From the NCBI GenBank assembly GCA_012295275.1, contig CM022677.1, forward strand, positions 9,250,014-9,299,633: a DNA stretch of 49,620 bases, in the 5' to 3' direction. The translations under genes and the position numbers were made by a program. The DNA is from Chrysomallon squamiferum (lineage: Eukaryota > Mollusca > Gastropoda > Neomphalida > Peltospiridae). Below the pieces are notes generated by a model. That model saw nothing but the letters and a program-made list of their open reading frames with translations. It searched no databases and was not told the origin of the DNA. Of the stretch, positions 37,801 to 47,600 are shown one piece after another (position 1 is the first letter of the stretch; every line of letters starts with the position of its first letter).

Positions 37801-38858
37801 ACACAGAGGACATACAGACACCAGACAAAGAAAAACTAAACATAGAGGACATACAGACACCAGACAAGGAAAACAATAAGAAAGAGAGCAGAAATGAATC
37901 ACCTGTTATACAAAGTAAACAAATGAACATTGAAAATATGTCTATACCTCAGGAATTTATTGAAAGCAAGAAAAAGACAGCAGACTTTAATGAAGAAGAT
38001 AGCAATGAGTCTAGAGATGAGAGAGGAAATGAACATCTACATGACATACAAACAAAACATGATTATTTTTATGAGGATACAAAACAAACAGACAGTTTAT
38101 CTGAAGGGGATGACTACGACAGAAATTCTGAATCACAGAGTAGAAAGAGTTTGAAACAGAAACCATTAGACAACAACAAACATTTACTAAGATGGAAGCG
38201 AGAAATAAATTCTAGGACACAACAAGAACACGTCAATCTTGCTGTCAAACTGTGTGTTCAACAAACCATGGGATTCTCATCTGGTAAATATATGTCACAT
38301 TTGTCAAATCATCATCATCATCATTATTGTAAGTTCTAGTAGTTGAAACACAAAACAATCTGGAAATGATAGAATGTAGTAATTATATTATCAAAACAGT
38401 AACAGATGTTAAAAATAGTAAATACTTGGTAAATAAATTGCTGATGCTGTTTTGTAATAGATGAAATAAAATAGAGACATTTGGTTGGAACAAAACTTCC
38501 TAGCATTATGACTAATTCATCAACCAGAACCATTGTCTTTGAATTTCTTAAAAATTGCTATGAACTTTTCCAATACATGAAAGTGTGATTAATTGTATTA
38601 ATATAGTTTTAATATTTGCAATTTTTGGTTGTTTCTTTAAAAGAGAAATATAGTAAATAAGGTAATGTTGTTATATTATAGTTAACATATTATTATGTAT
38701 AATTAATGTAAATGTTGATATATTTTTCAGGTGCTATGGCAGGTGTGGCTGTAGGCATGCTGGCCTTGGGTTTCTTTGTTGTGTTTCTTGCCTTGACCTT
38801 CGGACCAAGATTAACAAGAAATATTTTCATCCACAACGAAGGATATGAAATGACTTGA
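27960..38858 (+). CDS. Type I membrane protein with two LolA-like modules and acidic repeat stalk (14 exons)
   Basis: Exons: 27960-28065, 30521-30739, 31317-31580, 31964-32097, 32649-32771, 33157-33268, 33648-33817, 34267-34368, 34754-34834, 35425-35545, 36070-36179, 36580-36759, 37050-38283, 38731-38858. They sum to 3,084 bases, 1,027 residues plus stop, and every junction phase agrees. Order: signal peptide (1-24, hydrophobic VHLVILSSLVMM); LolA-like module 1 (exons 2-5; KYIGKANIRGI, FEHIYDVIEF, PSGIFCKNR); module 2 (exons 6-11; YVTDLHTGNC, TVRGIECDVW, WTFDISKCY); a conserved-looking segment in exon 12 (APIRGDIAKYN); nineteen 13-residue acidic repeats (599-845); RWKR furin-type site (955-958); transmembrane helix (about 986-1009); 17-residue tail ending GYEMT. 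The LolA-like label rests on my recall of the RGI-x-CD-x-W and FDIS-C signatures of a poorly characterised metazoan family. The fold recalls lipoprotein carriers; ligand and role are unknown. Intron 11 has a GC donor. Confidence 0.85.
28160..28720 (-). pseudogene. Possible decayed transposon-like coding remnant in intron 1
   Basis: The minus strand holds about 60 open codons (about 28355-28540; includes NECRPNLSMFRKTHKALEEE). These are followed, in other frames, by TATTATGGTGTGGGGCAGC, which faintly recalls the MVWG motif of Tc1/mariner transposases. Frames are broken and no terminal repeats were found. A mobile-element fossil is a guess. Confidence 0.2.
28937..30136 (-). mobile_element. Internally deleted Ty3/gypsy-type LTR retrotransposon relic
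   Basis: Minus-strand order: LTR-like sequence (about 30136-29986) beginning TGTTACAG, with GGGATATAAATATG as a possible TATA region; a possible primer-binding site TGGCGACGAGGATGGGA (29982-29966); gag; then a second copy of the last ~60 bases of the LTR (28937-28996). The two direct-repeat copies share TTTTAACATTAAAACAT and CATTTCAGTTTCCAAACAA. No protease, reverse transcriptase or integrase is present, and the 3' LTR is truncated. It lies antisense in intron 1 of the membrane-protein gene. Confidence 0.72.
29133..29921 (-). pseudogene. gag: Broken gypsy gag gene with zinc knuckle
   Basis: The first part (29921-29628) starts MATYGKVKEFD and contains LLSVCGAKTYRLIRNL and a KPLAIAERFKFY stretch, typical of K02A2.6-like gypsy Gag. 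The frame breaks between 29628 and 29468, although the intervening sequence still shows decayed Gag similarity. It then resumes (29468-29133) with a CHRCGKTNHHDACF segment and the zinc knuckle CNETGHLNRKC, followed by a Lys-rich tail. The copy is non-functional. Confidence 0.8.
30166..30205. repeat. (TTA)n microsatellite in intron 1
   Basis: About 13 TTA triplets just outside the LTR-like end of the retrotransposon relic. Confidence 0.9.
30759..30975. repeat. ~55-65-bp tandem repeat next to an exon 2 donor
   Basis: Four imperfect copies of CATAAATACATAATTTAAAT followed by ATATCCTAAACAAAAC begin about 20 bases after the 5' splice site of exon 2 of the membrane-protein gene. Unlike other arrays here it does not include exon sequence. 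Confidence 0.8.
31895..31953. repeat. (TA)n microsatellite abutting a 3' splice site
   Basis: A TA run of about 58 bp ends 10 bases before the CAG acceptor of exon 4 (31961-31963), so it occupies the place of the polypyrimidine tract. Confidence 0.9.
32281..32462. repeat. (GA)n and (TTA)n microsatellites in intron 4
   Basis: A GA run of about 66 bp (32292-32357) and a TTA run (32408-32462) lie in the intron between exons 4 and 5. Apparent open frames here are repeat-derived. Confidence 0.92.
33290..33445. repeat. (CA)n-rich microsatellite in intron 6
   Basis: Interrupted CA repeat starting about 20 bases after the exon 6 donor. Confidence 0.9.
35120..35370. repeat. Mixed (TTA/TTG)n microsatellite in intron 9
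   Basis: About 250 bp of TTA, TTG and ATC triplets upstream of exon 10. Its apparent 172-residue frame is low-complexity until it reaches the real exon in another frame. Confidence 0.85.
37122..37862 (+). repeat. Coding minisatellite, 19 x 39 bp (acidic stalk repeat)
   Basis: Nineteen in-frame 39-bp units encode DKEKLDTEDTQTP variants. Positions 7 and 10 switch between Ile and Thr (ATA/ACA), and position 12 between Thr and Ile. The first unit (DEENLDIEDIQTP) and the last-but-partial unit are the most divergent. The block lies wholly inside exon 13 of the membrane-protein gene, between the LolA-like modules and the membrane. Confidence 0.95.
38190..38201 (+). other. Predicted furin cleavage site RWKR in the stalk
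   Basis: In-frame codons AGA TGG AAG CGA give R-W-K-R before E. This fits the R-x-K/R-R consensus of proprotein convertases. It lies about 28 residues before the transmembrane helix, on the predicted extracellular side. Confidence 0.55.
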
Positions 38859-39204
38859 TACATAACAAATTATTTACATCAGCTGTATCAGTAAATCAGT
38901 TTACATATGTGTGATTTAATATTCTGATAAATTTGTAACTAGTAAACATTATTATAATGATTATTTTATTTCATTTACAAAGAATTATATTTATATATTT
39001 TTATATTTTATTCATTTTATTATGAAATTATTGTGAAATATTTAAACTATTTTTAATTTTTAGTTTGTTTGGTGTCTGATGTATAATAATAATAATTTTA
39101 TACATTATAAATATGTGTACATGCATATGTGTGTGTGTGTGTGTGTGTGTGTAAGTTTAATGGATGTGTATATCATATACAACAATTAGTGGAATACCTC
39201 TGTT

Positions 39205-39210
39205 AATAAA
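39205..39210 (+). promoter_or_regulatory. Candidate polyadenylation signal of the LolA-like gene
   Basis: First clear AATAAA after the stop codon, about 350 bases downstream on the plus strand. Confidence 0.45.
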
Positions 39211-40627
39211 ACTTAATTTATGTAATACAAAATAATATTCTTTTTAGAAATCATTGTATAGGCTACTAACAAAGGAAATAATAACTAAATAAATAACAAT
39301 TTAAAATTTGTAATGTCTCATTATGTTGATGTAACCACACTGAGTGAACTTCAACAATTATGGAGGACATACTGCTCTGCTTCAAATAAATTTAAAAAAG
39401 TATAAAATCATGTTACCCTTGCATCTTAAGGAATTTGTCTTCAAAATCTGAAGTCCTCTGAATTACAGCAAGTAGTGAATTTGATATTATTTAATCTGTT
39501 ACTGTTCAAAACAACAAACATTAACTTTTGAAATTTATCAGTCACCCAAATCATTCAGATATGATACAAATTGGTAATGTGTTTGGTCAGGTCTCAAATA
39601 CATTTTACCTTCCTTGCATAATACTTTAAAAATATCATCACAATCTAAGGTTGTGAACAGTTGTTTTCAAATTAATAAAAACATATCTGAGGTTTTCAAT
39701 CAGTCCATGTCAAACTAACTTGACTTGAATCAGCACCAAAAACATCATTCCTTTTGAACTGATGTAAAAATGAAGTTGTTCAAGATTTTTTTATGACAGG
39801 TGATTTAATTTGTGGCATCAAATTATATTAATGTTACTGATTTATATTCAGTTTGAATAACAAGTTTATTTCATCTGTTTTTACATATTTAAGATTTTTC
39901 CTTTCTCACATTTCTCAGGTCCTACACTTGAGTGTTAAACCAAAGAATTAGCCTCTGTTTAGCTTAATTCTTTCATTCTATAAACTATACTAGTTCACTG
40001 TTGACATATTTACTAATATGCATATTCTTACAAACCTGATCAGGCATCTTATCAGAACAACAAAATTAGGAAATACACTTTAATACTATTATCTGAGACT
40101 AGAAAGCAAATAACATGTAATAAATACAAAATTAGAGATATCTATTTTCTGGTTTCTGTACGCCCATCTTTTCAGTGTGTCCACAAGTAAAACAATAGTT
40201 ATCTACCCTTGAACCCAGTCTAGAAACCTACTACTCTGTTGTTGATGCTGGTCTATACAACAGGTAAATGATTAATTACTAAAATGGAACTTTATTTGGT
40301 ATAGTAATTTATTAATATCTTTTTCTTTTTGATTAATTCTGTCTCAGGTACAATGAAGGAACCTGAGTTCATGTGAAAGTCATAAATACAAAGCAAAAAA
40401 GACCATCTTAATACTTTATTAAGTCACATATTACAGTAATAACAGTTCTGTGTCTATATGATTTAAATCTCATTTTTAATGTCACTAATTCAGATAAATA
40501 TAAGTAGCATATCTGATTTATATTAATAGTATTTTTCATTATACCATTTTTATTAAGTTATTATTATGAAAAATTAAAATCACAGGCTTATTTTATGATG
40601 TATGAGTTGTACTGTAACTATAATTAT

Positions 40628-40633
40628 TTTATT
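40628..40633 (-). promoter_or_regulatory. Candidate polyadenylation signal of the EML gene
   Basis: TTTATT on the plus strand (AATAAA on the minus strand), about 270 bases after the EML stop codon. Confidence 0.4.
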
Positions 40634-40899
40634 TATATTAATATATTTAGATAGTAAATAAATAAATAAACTAATACTTCACTGTCATTTATAAAAAGTT
40701 TACTGCAATATACATGCCAGTTAAAGAGAGATTTTCTAGCTCTAAAATTAAACATTTTATACATAAACAGTGATTATGTTATACCTGTGTTAACATACCT
40801 AGTATATGTAGTTGTTAGTACAAATACGACTGTGCATGTGTGTGTGCGTGTGTCTCTGTGTGTTTGTGTGTATGTGTGTGTTTGTGTGTTTCAATGTAA

Positions 40900-43438
40900 C
40901 TAAACAATTTTCCACTGCATGACACAGCAGTCTTTGCCTCCAACTGTCAGTACGTAGTTATCTGACGGACTAAAGCGAGTGTTGAAAACTGTCTGGTGAC
41001 ACTTGTAAGTGTGACTGAAAACCTGAAACAAACTTCTTTAATTTCATTTCTTACAACATAGCATTTCTTTTATTTATAACAATTTACGTCATTTGTAACG
41101 AAGCAGTTGTTTCTTATTTGTGAGGATATATGTATATGATAATACATCACTAATTAAGTATTCTCAAAAAGATAAATGTTCTTGTAATATTGGCTTGGAA
41201 CTAATTTTGCTGCATTTTTCTGTATGTTTGAACAAGTGATTTCATTTCATGTAATATTTGATGTGTGTGTGTGTGTGCAAATACCTGAATATTGTCTTTA
41301 AAATTCTATTCTCGTGTTGTAACAGAACTTTTTTTTATCAGTGCAGTTAGTTTGAACAGACTGAGGTGTTACTTACTCCTGGTTTTGAACAAGGGTATCT
41401 GAACAGACTGAGGTAGCCTCTGCTGTCTCCCATAGCAACCACACTTTTAGATGAATTCACATCAACAGCATGGATTATTGATTCTCTCCCTTGTTTTGAT
41501 CCCCACAATCCTGATAGTTGTGTCAACAACAATAAAAAGAGAATAAGACTATTTTAATAATATTTAGATAATAAAATTATATCATGCAATAATGACAAAA
41601 GTAAAAAGAGAATAAGACTATTTTAATAATATTTAGTACAATCCTAAATATATCATACAATAATAAAAAAAATTAAAATATTCTCATTTTTGTATGTTTT
41701 TAATAAAAGAAAAAAGAAACAGAAATTAAAAAAGAAATTTCTACTGACTAAAGAATGCACAACCAATAAAACTCTTAAAAAAAAAAAATGAAGTAAAATA
41801 AAAAACAAATTAAAAAAAGTTTTAACCTATAAGTTTGTGGTCGACAATGCACTGATCAGACGCCCACTTCATCTCTTCACACACATTTCCTTGTACAGCC
41901 TCCAGTCTACCCACATTCCCTGAAATCAGAGGTTTTTTTAAAATAAATATTTTCACCTAAATATTTACATGCATCTGAGCTTGGAGCTTATTACTGAACT
42001 GAGTAAATAATAAAATTAAGTTAACATGTTACTACACTTTCACTTTTTTAATTTTCAAATTACCTGATGCTTGATAAATTTCACAATATCATAAGAATAG
42101 TTTCCACAAAAAAGATGTTTTCTTAACAGATAAATACATTTTTATATCTGTGTTAAAAAGCAGCTGTGAGGAAACTCACAAAATCTCTGATCAAAAGCTG
42201 ATGAACTTGACTTGAGATAATAATCTCCATTGTATCTGTCTGCTGACCAGTCCATGGACACAACACTTCCATGGTGACCCTGTGAACAAAATAGATTTCA
42301 AATATCTGTATTATTTTGTTTACAGGAGGGCCAGATTAAGATAGTGCAGGTCCTCTAGTATACCTGGGTCTTAAATTAAATACACATGATCATTATGTTG
42401 TGATGTACTGAAACTGATATTTTGATGTATCACATTAAAATGCATAAACAGGTAACAAAATATTAGTTTTATTTTTACATCAGCACAAACCATACAGAAA
42501 TAAAATAACTTTTTCAAAATTTTGTTTCATTTCATGTGACTTACTTCATTTATTAGAAACTAATGAAATATAAATATAAATTTTACACGAAAACAGATTT
42601 CTTATTTTTACATTTCTTTGACAAAAATGACAAAATGAAAATGCAATATAATCAGAATGATATTATTACTTTCACTAACAGTAAATCTAATTTATTAAAT
42701 TATCAAAAAAAAATTTGTTTGAGATTACATATATCCTTATATTTTGATTTTTAGATTTGCTATTATAAAACAATCAGATGATGTAATCAAAACATAACAT
42801 AAAAACAGAGACAGTAAATCAGAGAACCTACTTTACATTTTCCCTGCATTTCCCAAACTGCACCTGTGTCCTCCCTCTCCACCAGACTAAATATGTAAAT
42901 AGCTTTGTCATGTCCACCCACAGCAATAGACATACAGTCTGAAATTAATAACAAAGTATGAAATTAATAACACTGTCTGAAAATAACAATAACAGATGTA
43001 AAGACAGATATTATTAAAAATGCACATACAAATTAAAAATATTACAAAACATTAAAAATTTAAAAACAAAATACCTCAAACACTTCTTATAATAAACTCA
43101 ACAGTTTAAAGATAAAAAAATGTATTTGAAAACACACACACACACACACACATATACCTGTGTGTGTGTGTGTGTTGTGTGTATGTATGTTAACCAATGA
43201 CACCAAATAAGATTCACAGAGAGAGAGAGAGATTTATAAAAACACATGTACCTGGTGATAATTTGATCGTGTCCAAACGCTCCTTGGTTAGCTTCATGTT
43301 AAATGCTTGAGTCACTGACAAGTCTGCTGGATTTAACTCTAGTATTACTAAACTGAAACATACACAAATCAAATACATTTATCATTCTCTGTTCATTTTC
43401 CCAAATTATATACCAAAAATATTAAATCAGAAATTATC

Positions 43439-43481
<43 letters not shown>

Positions 43482-43743
43482 TTTATTGTTGTTGTTATTG
43501 TTTTGTAGTTGTTATTGTTGCTGTTATTACTATTATTGTTGCTGTGCTGATAGAAGTCAGAATTATGATACACTTACTGCCCATCATGAGTACCTAGAGT
43601 CAGTAGTTTACCATCAGAACTGCAGTCAATACACAGAAATGTTGTCTCCTGAACAGTTACAAAAAGAAATAATAATAATAATAATAGTAATAATAATAAT
43701 AATGATAATAATAATGATGATAATAATAATGATGATCATAATA

Positions 43744-43774
<31 letters not shown>

Positions 43775-44608
43775 CAATAATAACAACCATCATGATGAGT
43801 GCAAATAGCAAAATGTTAAACGAGCCAACTCAACACAAAGTTAGCTACTCTAAAGTCTGACTTACTAGACAATAATATTATTAGTCAGTAACAGACTAAT
43901 CAATTAATGATGACCTTATAATATTCTATTCGTAACATCCTTTGTGTCTATTTTCAATTAATAATAGCCTTCATGATAATTATCTATTGATAACAACCTT
44001 CATGACAACTTATAATTATCTATTAATAACAACCTTCATGACAATTTATAATTATCTATTAATAACAACCTTCATGACAATTTATAATTATCTATTAATA
44101 ACAACCTTCATGACAATTTTCCACACCGGCTGGTGCTGTTCTGAGTTGTATTTACAGATGACCCCGTCCACACCTGCGGTGATGAAATCTGCCTGTGTAA
44201 ACGAGCGAGCAATTGTCTGCAGACCTCGGACATCATCAAAATGACCCTGGAAATTTTTAACATTAAAATAGTTGATTTAAAAGAAGAGATGTTAATATTG
44301 AAATAGTTGATGATGTTAAATATTGATGATGCAAAAATAGTTTGGATATGCTAAAATAGTTTATTTAAAAATAAAGAGATGCTATAAAACAGTGGATAAT
44401 TATTAATCTGTAAACCTTGACATTTTTTGGTAGTCCCATATTTATAAAAACTCTGATAAAAACTTTCGACTTTTCTGATTATAGCTAAATTACTTGGATA
44501 GAACAAAACTTAATAATGTATTTTTTATTTTTTCACAAATATATGATATATGTATATTCTAAAAGTTTAAAAAACGGCAAATGTGTGGCTGAATAAAAGT
44601 ATGTACAA

Positions 44609-44639
<31 letters not shown>

Positions 44640-47600
44640 CTTTGATACAATAAGTTTAAAAATGTTAGAGTTTTCTTGAACTAATGTCACAATTGTAATT
44701 AATTCCCAGTGATTCAAACCATTATTACAGTATCAGGTTTTAAACAAAATAAACATATATAAAGAATACATGCATGTATATAAACTGCAAAAAACTACAT
44801 CAGACTAATTTATTTGTAAAAATATCCATTCTAAAATCAGATTTGAAAGGAACATTTTGTACAAAGAAAGAAATGGTTATAATAATTACAACGACACTAA
44901 CCTGTGTGATGGGCAGCTGGTCAAATTGAGCACCTTCTAGTGGTGAACCTTTTCCTGCCAGAGTCAAAGACAGAATTGAGTTCATTGTTGTCCCTACCAA
45001 AGAGAGTCCCTGTGGTGACACAGCATGCGTACACCACCCTCACTCTGTGGAAGCTGAAAATTAGAATACTCAGAATTTTCTATCTGAAAACAGTCAGCTA
45101 ATCTGAAATATACCGAAAATTAATTTTAATGTCAGACTTGTGTGTGGTAATAATTAGATGAGAAAGAAAATCCATGTTAAGCTTGCCATGTCCAACAATA
45201 CTACAGATCATACTATTGTCAAAATATTGACTTTTCAAATGTTCCATGTCTAACAATGGTGATAGTTTTTACTGTGTCAAAGTGTCACTTACTGTCAGTG
45301 ACCCTGCATTGTCCATGTTTTTGTTCCACTGCCAGCATTCCAGAGTTCCATCTCGCCCTCCAGTCAGAATGTGGTGCTTGTAATACAGCACTGTAAACAC
45401 TGGACACTGCAAAACAACAACAACAACAACAATAATAACAGTAACAGTAACAACAACAACAACAACAACAATAACAGTAACAGTAACAACAGTAACAACA
45501 ACAGTAACAGTAACAAAAACAACAACAACAGTAACACTGGGAGTTTTTGTAATTGCCTCATGCCCATGTTTGATAAAATTTGTGATTCTGTTTCCACTGC
45601 TGCCCCAGATGTAGATAGTTCCATTAGAGTCTCCAGTGATGAGATCTCCCCGCTCTGTGTGAGTCTGACAAATCACAAACCTCGCTCGCAGGTAATTCTG
45701 AAACAATAAACATGAAACATAATTCTAAAACAATAAACATGAAACATAATTCTGAAACAAAAAAAATATATAATTCTGAAACAATAAACATGAAATATAA
45801 TTCTGAAACAAAAAAACATAAAACATAATTCATCATAAAACATTTACTGATATTTACTTTTTTAATAATGTTCTGTCTTCTTACTTATTTGAAACTTTAA
45901 TCTCAGAGACTATCTTAACACATTCGGTGCTGGGTGTTTTGGGCATTTTCAAAAATGAAACATGTTTCTGCTCATACTCGCCATGATTTTCTGAATGGTG
46001 GGGAAGCCCGAAGTAGATCAGTAATTGCCTACATCAGCACTGTGAGTCATGTCACTAATGCATGGCAACTGTAAAAGTATGATGGAGATCTCCGTCATTC
46101 GGCACCAAACGTGTTAATAATGCATTAAATATTTGCTGAGTATTTTTATTCTCAGAAAAACTGAACAAGTTGTATTTTAGATAAAAAAAATTGTTAATTC
46201 TATGATTGTGTTAGATGATTTTGATAAAATAAACAACTATTATCTAAGAAGTGATTTCTACCAAAATGTTTTATCACACTGGAATGGTTTCAAACCTCAT
46301 AATCTGGTTTAGCAAATTTCTGTATGGTGTGAGTTTCAGGGTAGAGTTTCCACCACCCTATGTGCTCTTTCCCCACTGTGACAAGCAGGTTCCTGTCCAC
46401 CGGGTTGAAACCAACAGAACAAACCACATCTATGTTTATCTGTCAAAAAAACGTTATTATTTCTTCTTCAAACAAGCCATTAAAAATACATTAAACTGAG
46501 AAAGGTGATGTTTATTTCTCCAATTAATTTTATATATATGTTTCTTTAAGAAATTGTGGTAATTATGTTGAGGGATAGTGTATTTACTAATTTGACAACG
46601 CTATCATTGCTGATAACAATACTCCTTTTTCTTAGTTATTTCTTAAATTCCTCCCAACACAATTTACACACTTCTATGTAACATTAATTTCAGATTAGCT
46701 AATACAAAATATTGTAAACAGTACATTAATAATTTTTTCTTACAGTGGTGTCTGCCACAAGTCTGCCATCATTAGTGTCCCAGACAGTTAGGCGTTTCTC
46801 CAAACTCTGATCCACTGACGCAAATAAATCCTAAACAAAATATAAATACTAATAAATCTGTGAGAAAACTACTGTGTGTGAAAAAACTACTGTGTGTGAT
46901 AATCTAACTGTGAAAAAACTCTTGTGTGTGATAAATCTAACTGAGTGTGATAAATCTAACTGAAAAAACTACTGTGTGTGATAAATCTAACTGTGTGTGA
47001 TAAATCTAACTGTGTGTGATAAATCTAACTGAAAAAACTGTGTGTGATAAATCTAACTGTGTGTGATAAATCTAACTGAAAAAACTACTGTGTGTGATAA
47101 ATCTAACTGTGTGTGATAAATCTAACTGAAAAAACTGTGTGTGATAAATCCAACTGTGAAAAAAACTACAGTATGATAAACCTGTGTGAAAACTACTGTA
47201 AGATAATCTGTGTGATAAATTTGTGTGAAAAGTACTGTGTGATAAATCTAACTGTGAGAGAGCTACTGTGTATGATAAATATAATGTGAGAAAACTACTC
47301 GTATGATAATCTGTGTGAAAACTACTGTGTATGATAATCTGTGTGAAAACTACTTTATGATAATCTGTGTGAAAACTTCTGTGTGTGATAATCATTAACA
47401 AGACTGTATCACATAACAAGAACAAAACTATGCTAGATGACCTTTAGTTTACTTCACCGATGATAAAGCAGAATAATTAAACAACTTATTTAGAAAGATA
47501 TTCTGACTATGTATATTTTTACTGAAACAATTCTATAACTAAAAACATTACATTAATACATAAAAAAAAGCAATAATAAATTTAAATACAAAATTTTAAA

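Larger units (their letters stand above)
38859..40899. other. Convergent intergenic region and 3' UTRs
   Basis: About 2 kb between the stop codons of two convergent genes. AT-rich, with CA/GT runs near 39128-39153 and 40840-40890. Both 3' UTRs should lie here. No additional exon was found. Confidence 0.6.

Noticed and set aside
37046-37930. Minus-strand frames rich in SFSLSGVC or LCLVSVCPL
   Set aside because: Antisense of the 39-bp stalk repeat; the plus frame is continuous with 12 upstream exons in phase.
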